Below, in pieces: positions 42,211 through 49,421 of a stretch of DNA of 64,000 nt (its first letter is position 1; the number at the start of each line of letters is the position of its first letter). The translations under genes were made by a program, and so were the position numbers. Origin of the DNA: Cohnella silvisoli (lineage in GTDB: Bacteria; Bacillota; Bacilli; Paenibacillales; Paenibacillaceae). Location: assembly GCF_021190915.1 (NCBI RefSeq), contig NZ_JAIOAP010000019.1, forward strand, positions 62,001 to 126,000. Reading direction: 5' to 3'. The notes beneath the pieces were generated by a model that ran no database searches, was not told the origin of the DNA, and was given only the letters and a program-made list of their open reading frames with translations.

Positions 42211-43290
42211 TCACCTCCCGCCGAAGCGGCGCTGCAACTCCCGTTGAACTCTTAGCTGAATTTTTTTGCCGGCTTTCAGCGCTTTCTTGAGCGGTGCCGT
42301 CATTTCCTTCGTCAATTGCTCAGGCGGGATTTTCCCCGTGCCGATCAATTGGCCTTCTTCATCGGATACCGTCGTCAACATTCTCATTTTCAAGAAAAAG
42401 GAAAAGGCCTCCGCAGCGTTATCGGCATCTTCCGCCGTTAATAAATTCGCTTGCCTTAAGGCTTCGATGCGCTTAAGAGTACTCGTTTCGTGAATTCCGG
42501 CTTGCACCGCTAACAGCCGAAACGCATTAACCATCGGGATGTAGGCGCCGTATTTGATATCCAAGCTGCCAGCATCTTCACCGTATCTCTCCGTCAGCAA
42601 TTGGCCGAACACGCCGACAAGCACTTTGTGCCTAAGCGTGTTTTCCATCATTCTCCGGGCGATTACGGGATGGCTGAGCAGATCGTTGAAGAAATGGTCT
42701 TGCAATTTACCCGCCAACTCTAAACTTCCCGCCACAGGGCGTCCATCCGCCGCGATAAGTAAATACCGGACGTTTTCCCAGCTCGGATCCGCGAACCATC
42801 CGTCCAATTTCTTTTTCCATTCCGCAAGCGATAGGCACCACTCCGGATTGGATGCGATTACGTTACCCTCGCAAGGAGGGTAACCAAGACCAATTAAATA
42901 TCGAACAACCGTTTCAGCTAATTGCGAAAAATAAGTTCTGAATCGTTCTTCATCGGCTTGATCGGCAGCATCTTCGTAAACGAGTCCGCTGTCTTGATCG
43001 CTATGCATCGTCTGCTCGTATCGCCCGCCGCTGCCGTACAGCACATACGTATAAGGCACGGGTGGGGCGCCAAGCCCCAACCGTGCCAATTCGTTCTCCG
43101 CAAGCTTCAGCGATTGAATAATGAGAGCGTCGTGAAGCTCATTGAGCGACTCTACTACCTCATCTGCCGGAGAAGCGGATAATTGTATTGCAAGCTTATT
43201 TTGCTCTCTTTCTCTAATCACTCTTAATTGTTCAAGATCATCGGCGCCGGTGATGTCAAGCAACCGCTTCTCCCTTATGGGATTAGACAT
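42211..43290 (-). CDS. DUF294 putative nucleotidyltransferase
   Basis: The 359-residue protein has a nucleotidyltransferase-like core at about 90-160, with YGSGGRYEQTMHSDQDSGLVY (the GS and DxD elements of the polymerase-beta fold). A C-terminal helical substrate-binding-like domain (DUF294 C) occupies about 215-350. Many relatives carry cyclic-nucleotide-binding and CBS domains before this core; both are absent here. The reaction is unknown. ATG 43290 has only a weak site (GGAGGGG further upstream). It is translated together with the downstream exonuclease. A promoter was not clearly identified. Confidence 0.82.
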   Translation of the reverse strand: MSNPIREKRLLDITGADDLEQLRVIREREQNKLAIQLSASPADEVVESLNELHDALIIQSLKLAENELARLGLGAPPVPYTYVLYGSGGRYEQTMHSDQDSGLVYEDAADQADEERFRTYFSQLAETVVRYLIGLGYPPCEGNVIASNPEWCLSLAEWKKKLDGWFADPSWENVRYLLIAADGRPVAGSLELAGKLQDHFFNDLLSHPVIARRMMENTLRHKVLVGVFGQLLTERYGEDAGSLDIKYGAYIPMVNAFRLLAVQAGIHETSTLKRIEALRQANLLTAEDADNAAEAFSFFLKMRMLTTVSDEEGQLIGTGKIPPEQLTKEMTAPLKKALKAGKKIQLRVQRELQRRFGGR

Positions 43291-43337
43291 GCGGTTTCTA
43301 CCCCTCCTGTGATTACGCCGGTGATAGGACTATCCGA

Positions 43338-44702
43338 TTAGACCGACGTGCCGGCTTTTTTCATTTGTTCAGGATAACCGTAGTTACCATGCTCGCTCAA
43401 GTCCAAACCGATAATTTCTTGCTCTTCCGTAACGCGGAAGCCGATGACTTGCTTAACGATCCAAAGTATGATGAAGGAAGCCACAAAAGCGAACGCTCCG
43501 CATACGACAACGGATTCGAATTGTACCCATAATTGATCCCAACCGCCGCCTTCAAACAAACCCGCTTTACCGATTCCGACTTTTTTGGACAATTCATCCG
43601 TTGCAAACAAACCATTCGCCAAAGTACCCCAAACTCCTGCCGCACCGTGAACGGAAAGCGCGAAGATCGGATCGTCAACTTTAATTTTTTCGAAGAACTT
43701 GGCGCTGAAGAATACGAGTACGCCTGCAACCAAACCAATAACAACCGCTGCCCAAGGATCAACGAACGCACAGGACGCTGTAATGGCGACAAGACCAGCC
43801 AATGCGCCGTTAAGCATTGCCGTAATATCTGCTTTGCCGTTAACGAGCCAGGAAATCAGCAACGCCGATACCGCGCCGGCAGCCGCGCCTAATTGCGTAT
43901 TGAATGCGACGAAACCGAAGAATCCATCCCCGATAGCTACCGTGCTTCCCGCATTGAAACCGAACCAACCGACCCATAGAATCAATACCGCCAATGCGGT
44001 GAACACTTGGTTATGACCAAGAATTTCATTAGCTGATCCGTCTTTATTGAATTTACCAATCCGCGGCTTGAGCAGAATTGTTGCCGCCAGAGCACCGATC
44101 GCGCCTGTTAAGTGAACGACTGTCGAGCCTGCGAAATCTTGCGCACCGTCTTTAGCCAGCCAACCGCCGCCCCAGATCCAGTGAGCGATTACCGGATAAA
44201 TGACTGACGCGAAGAATAACGTGAATATCAAGTATGCGGATAACTTGGCGCGTTCTGCGAAACCGCCCCATGCAATGGATAGAGATACGGCCGCGAACGC
44301 AAGTTGGAAAATGAAGAATACGGATGAAGGATAATTTTCTCCATCTACTGCCGCATGCGATGGATCGAAGAAGAAATTTCCTAATCCGATAAATTTATTT
44401 ACCGATTCCGAAGCATCACCGCCGAATGTGAAACCATAACCGACAGCCCAGTATACCAATGATGCAAGACCAACCGTGAAAATCGTTTTACCAGCAACGT
44501 GTCCGGCATTCTTCATTCGAGTAGAGCCTGCTTCTAGAAGAATAAAACCGCCTTGCATGAGGAGAACTAGAATGCCTGCAAGCATAACCCATAATGCATT
44601 CAGTCCCATGTTAAGCTGTGTAGCTGATGGATCCTCTGCGAAAGCGATTGTCGGAAACAGCACGAGAAGTGCACCTAACGAAATTAAACTTTTCTTGATC
44701 AC
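43338..44702 (-). CDS. amt: Ammonium transporter
   Basis: The 454-residue Amt/Rh protein has a cleavable-type signal segment and eleven membrane helices. Family residues include LNMGLNALWVMLAG, FVVHLTGAIGA-like DFAGSTVVHLTGAIGA (pore His), GWFGFNAGS and SVHGAAGVWG (second pore His). It conducts ammonium or ammonia at low external nitrogen. The C-terminal tail (GFRVTEEQEIIGLDLSEHG) is the part that contacts GlnK in relatives, but no glnK gene follows within the window. GTG 44702 follows GGGAG. A strong promoter and a GlnR/TnrA-type box precede it. Confidence 0.93.
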   Translation of the reverse strand: MIKKSLISLGALLVLFPTIAFAEDPSATQLNMGLNALWVMLAGILVLLMQGGFILLEAGSTRMKNAGHVAGKTIFTVGLASLVYWAVGYGFTFGGDASESVNKFIGLGNFFFDPSHAAVDGENYPSSVFFIFQLAFAAVSLSIAWGGFAERAKLSAYLIFTLFFASVIYPVIAHWIWGGGWLAKDGAQDFAGSTVVHLTGAIGALAATILLKPRIGKFNKDGSANEILGHNQVFTALAVLILWVGWFGFNAGSTVAIGDGFFGFVAFNTQLGAAAGAVSALLISWLVNGKADITAMLNGALAGLVAITASCAFVDPWAAVVIGLVAGVLVFFSAKFFEKIKVDDPIFALSVHGAAGVWGTLANGLFATDELSKKVGIGKAGLFEGGGWDQLWVQFESVVVCGAFAFVASFIILWIVKQVIGFRVTEEQEIIGLDLSEHGNYGYPEQMKKAGTSV

Positions 44703-44720
44703 AACTGACCACTCCCTACG

Positions 44721-44737
44721 TGTAATGTTTCATGACA
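44721..44737 (-). promoter_or_regulatory. GlnR/TnrA-type operator in the amt leader
   Basis: TGTCATGAAACATTACA (minus strand) fits the TGTNA-N7-TNACA consensus of GlnR/TnrA sites at every fixed position. It lies about 15-31 bases downstream of the predicted amt transcription start and before the ribosome binding site, a placement expected for repression rather than activation. Confidence 0.65.
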
Positions 44738-44758
44738 TTTTAAGAAAGCCTTAGTGTC

Positions 44759-44787
44759 ATTATAGGTTGATCTTCACGATTTGACAA
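44759..44787 (-). promoter_or_regulatory. Promoter of amt
   Basis: TTGTCA (44782-44787) and TATAAT (44759-44764) on the minus strand are separated by exactly 17 bases. This is one of the best housekeeping promoters in the window, about 57 bases before the amt start. Confidence 0.75.
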
Positions 44788-44827
44788 TATGGATTTCACA
44801 AAAATATTCAATAAATGCACCAAAAAT

Positions 44828-44862
44828 CTAACATTAACGATATTAATGGTGTTTAATGTTAG
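44828..44862. repeat. Perfect inverted repeat upstream of the amt promoter
   Basis: CTAACATTAA (44828-44837) and TTAATGTTAG (44853-44862) are perfect 10-base arms around 15 bases. The repeat sits about 41-75 bases upstream of the amt -35, in the 388-base amt/merR gap. It has no GlnR-type TGTNA-N7-TNACA core, so another regulator may bind. Confidence 0.6.
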
Positions 44863-45020
44863 GATTTAGACCCTAAAACCACTCCGTTTAGCAATTTCAC
44901 CCCTGATATTTGTCCAACACCCCTTTTGATATATCACATCGATTGCATCAATGTAAGTTTATATCCCACTCTATCTTAAAAGACCTATAAAATCGGGAAA
45001 AGCAAGCTCAACTATCACGT

Positions 45021-45050
45021 TTGACTGTATGGTTCACCATTCTGTATGAT
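45021..45050 (+). promoter_or_regulatory. Promoter of the MerR gene with a central dyad
   Basis: TTGACT (45021-45026) and TATGAT (45045-45050) are 18 bases apart, a spacing longer than optimal. A dyad ATGGT-TC-ACCAT (45029-45040) lies between them. MerR-type activators bind dyads inside long spacers, so self-regulation is plausible. Confidence 0.55.
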
Positions 45051-45090
45051 AGAGACATGAAGCCATAAGCAGGAAAGAAAGGTGAACTCG

Positions 45091-45546
45091 ATGCGAAACG
45101 GATCGATGAATGCCCCACGACTGTACCGGATCGGAGAGCTTTCAGCCTTGGCAGGCATTAGCCCTCGCACTATTGATTACTACACTGGCTTAGGACTATT
45201 GGCTCCAGCCAAAAGGTCAACGGGAAATTACCGATTATATGATGATGAAACTTTGTCGCGCATTCACCGTATTGAACAAATGAAGGCGCAGAAATATTCG
45301 TTGGAAGAAATCCGCGAGCAGTTCACTTCATTGAACCGCGTAGCTGCGAATGAAACCGTAACCCGCAAGCTCTCGGAGCTGCAAACGCACTTGGCCCAGC
45401 TTGAACGGGAAGTTAAAGAACTCGAGCCCGTTCTGGAGCAGCTAAAGCCGCAGCAGGCCAAACGCCTCTTCCGCGCAATTACACCTCAGACTGCTGCTTG
45501 CGTAGAGGCGCTTCTCCTGTTATTAGGGAAGAGTAACTTTATGTAA
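45091..45546 (+). CDS. MerR family transcriptional regulator
   Basis: The 151-residue protein has a winged helix-turn-helix at about 11-80 (LYRIGELSALAGISPRTIDYYTGLGLL, then NYRLYDDETLSRI), a coiled-coil dimer helix (about 90-130) and a short C-terminal effector region with one Cys. Clear metal-binding Cys pairs are absent. Start ATG 45091 follows AAAGGTGAA. It lies 39 bases before the zinc protease gene, the likely target or partner. Although divergent from amt, its sequence is not GlnR/TnrA-like at the C-terminus. Confidence 0.85.
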   Translation: MRNGSMNAPRLYRIGELSALAGISPRTIDYYTGLGLLAPAKRSTGNYRLYDDETLSRIHRIEQMKAQKYSLEEIREQFTSLNRVAANETVTRKLSELQTHLAQLEREVKELEPVLEQLKPQQAKRLFRAITPQTAACVEALLLLLGKSNFM

Positions 45547-45585
45547 TGCGCCTTACACAACTCATTTGACGGAGGGAACACATCC

Positions 45586-46269
45586 ATGTTTTTTCACCCG
45601 ATGGATTTTCTGATCATTATCGCTTTTCTATTGTCACTGTGGGCTCAATTCCGTGTAAAAGGAACATTTAACCGCTGGTCCGAAGTGCAAAGCCACAGTG
45701 GACTTACCGGCTACGAAGCAGCACGGCGCATGTTGGACCGCAACGGACTGCATGATGTACCGATCGAACCCGTTCCGGGCAGACTCTCCGACCACTACGA
45801 TCCCATACACCGGGTTGTACGCTTGTCCGAGCCTGTATACTACGAGAACTCCATCTCAGCGATATCCGTTGCCTGCCATGAAGTCGGGCACGCGATACAG
45901 CATTCTCAGAGCTATCCGATGTTGGTTCTGCGTCACCGTATGTTTCCGATCGTTCGCATTGCTTCCGGAGTAGCGCCTATCTTATTAATTGCAGGTTTCT
46001 TATTGCAGGCCATGAACCTTGTCGGTTTCGGGATCATCTTCTTCTCAGCCGCCGTTGCCTTCCAACTCGTTACGTTGCCGGTCGAATTCAACGCCAGCTC
46101 CCGGGCTCGCGATATTATGGTTTCCGAGGGCTTTATCACTCATGACGAAGAAAGAGGCGTCGCCAAAGTATTGAACGCCGCCGCCCTAACTTACGTTGCT
46201 GCTGCCTTGATCTCACTCTTAGAGCTCTTGAAATACATCATGATCTTCACCAGCGCTCGAGATGAGTAA
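45586..46269 (+). CDS. yugP: YugP-like membrane zinc metallopeptidase
   Basis: The 227-residue protein has an N-terminal membrane helix, an ectodomain or cytoplasmic domain with the zinc motif VACHEVGHAIQH (HExxH, at about 103-114), and three further helices. The pattern ends with NASSRARDIMVSEGF and matches Zn_peptidase_2 (PF04298), the YugP family. Its substrate is unknown. ATG 45586 follows GACGGAGGG. It is probably co-transcribed with merR and ends at a terminator. Confidence 0.88.
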   Translation: MFFHPMDFLIIIAFLLSLWAQFRVKGTFNRWSEVQSHSGLTGYEAARRMLDRNGLHDVPIEPVPGRLSDHYDPIHRVVRLSEPVYYENSISAISVACHEVGHAIQHSQSYPMLVLRHRMFPIVRIASGVAPILLIAGFLLQAMNLVGFGIIFFSAAVAFQLVTLPVEFNASSRARDIMVSEGFITHDEERGVAKVLNAAALTYVAAALISLLELLKYIMIFTSARDE

Positions 46270-46287
46270 ATAACATCAGACTAATAG

Positions 46288-46327
46288 AAACGCCGCCAGA
46301 GCATCGTGCTCTGACGGCGTTTATTTT
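46288..46327 (+). terminator. Terminator of the merR-yugP unit
   Basis: AAACGCCG and CAGAGCA pair with TGCTCTG and CGGCGTTT around TCG, followed by TTTATTTT. The convergent LysR gene stop is directly adjacent. Confidence 0.85.
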
Positions 46328-47230
46328 CTAACGTGGCTTATACTGGCTGTTGAAAAAATCGAGCAAGAACGTATGGAACATCTGCACGACTAGAGGGAGC
46401 TTCTCTCCCGATCTGCGGATTAATCCGATTGTACGGGTCACGTGCGGTTCGCTTACTTTGACGACGGCAGGCATCATCGAGCTTGTTTGGTACATCGCCA
46501 TCTCCGGGAGCAGACTAACACCCATTCCAGCGGCAACGAGACCCCGGATCGTATCCGTCTCCTCGCCCTCGAAACCGATTTTAGGCGTAAAGCCCGCTTC
46601 TTTGCAGGCATCCCATACGATTGGGCGCAAAGAGTAGCCAGAGCTGAATAGAACGAACGTTTCATCCTTCAGATCTCTAAGTTTTATGGAATCCTGCATA
46701 GCTAGCCTATGATTGTCAGGGAGAATTGCGAACAATTCCTCTGTCAGAACGATTTCCCCCGTAACGAGATCATTTTTCTCTGGATAGGGAGAAATGAAGG
46801 CTAGATCGACTTCCGCATCCGCTACATCGCGTATGAGGGAAGGATACATCCCTTGACGAAAACGAAACTTCACGTTGGGATGAAGCTTCCGGAATGCGGC
46901 CACCACTTGAGGAACGAGATGAATGCCTAAGCTATGCGGGAACCCGATCCTAATTTCCCCCATCTCGGGATCAAGAAATTCGTGGATCTCCATAACCGCG
47001 CGATCTAGATCACCCAATATAGCTTCCGCTCGCCGAAGAAACAACTGACCTACGGGAGTCAATTGCACATTACGCCCTCTTTGCATGAAAAGACGAATGC
47101 CCAACTCTTCCTCCAGACGATGGATTTGCCTGCTTACCGCGGATTGGGCGACATGCAGTTCCTCCGCCGCCTTGGTTACATGCTGAAGCCGTGCGACATG
47201 TACGAAATATTGCAGCTGCCTTAGTTCCAA
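46328..47230 (-). CDS. LysR family transcriptional regulator
   Basis: The 300-residue protein has the N-terminal winged helix (about 1-60, MELRQLQYFVHVARLQHVTKAAEELHVAQSAVSRQIHRLE) and a two-lobed effector domain (about 88-295, with GEIRIGFPHSLGIHLVP). It resembles GltC/YofA-like regulators. The start is TTG 47230, fixed by GGAAGGGG and giving the classic MELRQL beginning; upstream ATGs precede the site. It is divergent from tpx over 110 bases, and LysR proteins often control the divergent gene, so redox control of tpx is a fair inference. Confidence 0.87.
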   Translation of the reverse strand: MELRQLQYFVHVARLQHVTKAAEELHVAQSAVSRQIHRLEEELGIRLFMQRGRNVQLTPVGQLFLRRAEAILGDLDRAVMEIHEFLDPEMGEIRIGFPHSLGIHLVPQVVAAFRKLHPNVKFRFRQGMYPSLIRDVADAEVDLAFISPYPEKNDLVTGEIVLTEELFAILPDNHRLAMQDSIKLRDLKDETFVLFSSGYSLRPIVWDACKEAGFTPKIGFEGEETDTIRGLVAAGMGVSLLPEMAMYQTSSMMPAVVKVSEPHVTRTIGLIRRSGEKLPLVVQMFHTFLLDFFNSQYKPR

Positions 47231-47340
47231 ATGGACGACCCCTTCCATGCCCATCCGCTTGTTCCAGAGATTGGACAAGGGTATTCGATAACGATTATAA
47301 TGATTACGGCAAACCTTATCAATGAAGGAGGAACATATTC

Positions 47341-47853
47341 ATGTCCCAAGAACGTTCAGCTACGCTGAAAGGCAATCCAATAACACTCGTTGGTCCCGTC
47401 TTGAAACCCGGGGATTCGGCTCCCGACTTCACATTAAACAAAAACTTGCTGGAAACTTCTTCTCTTAAGGATTTCGCGGGCAAAGTCAAGCTGATCAGCG
47501 TCGTACCTTCGATCGATACTGGCGTATGCGACGCACAAACTCGCCGCTTCAACGAAGAAGCGTCCAAATTGGGCGACAATGTTGTTATCATTACCGTCAG
47601 CGCAGACCTCCCATTCGCGCAAGCTCGTTGGTGCGCTGCCGCTGGAGTCGATCGCGTATTCCTGCTGTCGGACTATAAAGAGAACAGCTTCGGTAAATCG
47701 TATGGCGTCCTCATCAAAGAACTTCACTTGGACATGAGATCCATTTTCGTATTAGATAGCAACGATCAAATTACTTACGTAGAAGTACTTGGCGAAATGA
47801 CCGAGCATCCGAACTACGAAGCGGCAATCGCGGCAGTTAAGAGCCTAATCTAA
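47341..47853 (+). CDS. tpx: Thiol peroxidase (atypical 2-Cys peroxiredoxin)
   Basis: The 170-residue enzyme reduces hydroperoxides with thioredoxin. Seen: [20 protein letters not shown], the peroxidatic motif [15 protein letters not shown] and the resolving Cys in [12 protein letters not shown], ending with [12 protein letters not shown]. All are Tpx hallmarks and the length is standard. ATG 47341 follows AAGGAGGAAC. It is a single-gene unit with a terminator and is divergent from a LysR gene. Confidence 0.95.
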   Translation: MSQERSATLKGNPITLVGPVLKPGDSAPDFTLNKNLLETSSLKDFAGKVKLISVVPSIDTGVCDAQTRRFNEEASKLGDNVVIITVSADLPFAQARWCAAAGVDRVFLLSDYKENSFGKSYGVLIKELHLDMRSIFVLDSNDQITYVEVLGEMTEHPNYEAAIAAVKSLI

Positions 47854-47880
47854 TTTAGTTGAGTACTAAGCAAATACAAC

Positions 47881-47919
47881 AAAAGCGAGGTAAGGCCAAC
47901 CGCCTTCCTCGCTTTTTAT
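47881..47919 (+). terminator. Terminator of tpx
   Basis: AAAAGCGAGGTAAGGC pairs with GCCTTCCTCGCTTTTT around CAACC with a T run on the plus strand; A-rich on the other side, so it may also stop the converging gene. Confidence 0.9.
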
Positions 47920-47937
47920 TTGGTGAGTATCACGTTT

Positions 47938-48318
47938 CTAAGTTTTGTAAGAGGATAGCTTCCGATCCAGAACGCTATAAATTTCCTGAATAATGCGATA
48001 GTTCGCACCCAAATCGCCAAGCGAACCGCGGGATGCCGAATAAATGTCGACCGCAGTATTGCCTGGGCTTGTACCGACGACTTGAATGGTGATATCCATC
48101 GTACGGCCGGACATCGACTTCTTTTCCATGACGATCTCGCCGACGGTCTGAACTTCGTGAAGAACTTTATAGCCCTTCATTTTCTTCAGAATGGAACTCA
48201 CTTCGTCCCAAGCCCGATCCTTCGAAAGCCGGTAATAATGAGACTTAAGCTTAGGATCTTTCGACTTATCACTTGTATGTTCGTGGCTGCGAATCAAACC
48301 GATCAGAAATCGCTTCAA
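47938..48318 (-). CDS. DUF1499-like small protein
   Basis: The 126-residue protein has no signal or membrane helix. It contains a basic first third (DKSKDPKLKSHYYRLSKDRAWDEV) and a strand-rich part with VGEIVMEKKSMSGRTMDITIQVVG and VDIYSASRGSLGDLGANYRII. The SASRGSLGDLGAN segment is like that of DUF1499 proteins of Bacillales; the function is unknown. The assignment is from memory of the pattern and not certain. ATG 48318 follows GGGAGAGAG. Confidence 0.65.
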   Translation of the reverse strand: MKRFLIGLIRSHEHTSDKSKDPKLKSHYYRLSKDRAWDEVSSILKKMKGYKVLHEVQTVGEIVMEKKSMSGRTMDITIQVVGTSPGNTAVDIYSASRGSLGDLGANYRIIQEIYSVLDRKLSSYKT

Positions 48319-48404
48319 TGCTCTCTCTCCCTCCGGGTGCCCTTGACGCTACATTCTATCTTATCACGCCTGACCCGGGGATGTAAGTCCGAGGATAGAG
48401 AAAA

Positions 48405-48580
48405 CCCGCCTATGCCGTCCGACGTGCATGTTTCTGAACCTGCTTTGGCAGGTGGGTGCTCGCAGCATAGCTTTTGACTTCCCTTTTCGGGGGCATGTCA
48501 GCCGCCTGGCAATCTAGGGCTCCCTTGAAACAAACATTGGTTCAAAACAATTAAGCGTCGTAACGTACATGGCAGGAATA
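48405..48580 (+). ncRNA. ssrS: Structured RNA, probable 6S RNA
   Basis: The 300-base gap between two protein genes holds a GC-rich, non-coding block that folds into one long interrupted hairpin on the plus strand. Seen pairings: CCT/GCCGT at 48409-48418 with ACATGGC/AGG at 48567-48576; GAACC (48436-48440) with GGTTC; CAGGTGG (48449-48455) with CCGCCTG; TGAC with GTCA; and TTCCC with GGGGG at the tip. A single rod with a central bubble, about 175 bases, is the shape of 6S RNA. The 5' bubble strand GTTTCTGAACC recalls the Bacillus 6S-1 template region. Family identity is by shape and partial recall; the orientation is supported by the pairings but the promoter and end are not clear. Confidence 0.55.
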
Positions 48581-48619
48581 TTCTCATTATAAGCAGGTGG
48601 ATAAGAAAAGTAAAATGCC

Positions 48620-49375
48620 TTAGGTTTGCTTCTCTTCTTCTTCGGATTCGGATTCGGATTCGGAGGTGGTCTCCGTCTCCGCCGCTTCCTTCAACAGCAT
48701 CATCTTCTGGATAACCAGATTAAAGTTGTAGAAAGTGTATACGGCAATAATGCTTCCGAAAAAGAACGGGATTAGAAACGTGAACTTCGTGCTCATGAAA
48801 ATAACTGCCGCAGCTCCGATTGCCATGATCAATGACCGTATTGGACGACCGATTGTCAAAATAAGCGCATTTTTGAGCAATTGAATCGTTTTCATATGGA
48901 AATGCGACAAAAGGGAGAAGAAATGCAACAAAGATATGAGCAGCAAGAGCAGCAACGCAATAAATAAGTACGCGATAAGTTGAAATCCAGACATTTGCTT
49001 CAAATATACCTGGAAATCAATAATCAATATCGCGAACAAAAGCGCGTAGAAAATGCCGCCGATCATCGCTTGCAAGTAATTGCTCTTGTAGCTGCGGAAA
49101 AAAGTTTTCAAAAGCGGGACATCCGTATCGCCCAAAACCCATTTCCGGGCGACCGAGAACATCGCCGAGGTCGCCGGAAATAAAGTAAAAGGTGCTACAA
49201 TCGCAAGCGGTATGATGATCGCCTTCAATTGCTCGGTATCTTTTGCCCCAAGAAAACTAATCATCATTAACCAAAAAGGAAATGACGTGAGAAGCCACAA
49301 TACGTTCGTAACCGACAACCTCATGATCCACTCGGACAGCCGGTAGAAGCCACCCATCATGCCCCGCATCTCCAT
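48620..49375 (-). CDS. YesL-like DUF624 membrane protein
   Basis: The 251-residue protein has about five to six membrane helices with SEWIMRLSVTNVLWLLTSFPF near the start, then SVARKWVLGDTDVPLLKTFFRSYKSN, the DUF624 (YesL) signature. The family is often encoded by sugar ABC transporter loci; no such genes are adjacent here. The C-terminal tail is a run of alternating Ser-Glu then Glu residues, encoded by tandem GATTCG hexamers (48640-48662, antisense), which could vary in copy number. ATG 49375 follows AGGGAGG. Confidence 0.82.
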   Translation of the reverse strand: MEMRGMMGGFYRLSEWIMRLSVTNVLWLLTSFPFWLMMISFLGAKDTEQLKAIIIPLAIVAPFTLFPATSAMFSVARKWVLGDTDVPLLKTFFRSYKSNYLQAMIGGIFYALLFAILIIDFQVYLKQMSGFQLIAYLFIALLLLLLISLLHFFSLLSHFHMKTIQLLKNALILTIGRPIRSLIMAIGAAAVIFMSTKFTFLIPFFFGSIIAVYTFYNFNLVIQKMMLLKEAAETETTSESESESEEEEKQT

Positions 49376-49421
49376 GGGGTTTCCTCCCTGATGACAATCG
49401 TCAGTAACTTAAAGACTTAAA

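Noticed and set aside
48405-48580. SRP (scRNA) or RNase P RNA as alternative identity
   Set aside because: The block is too short for both and lacks the SRP GNAR-tetraloop domain and the RNase P conserved segments known to me.
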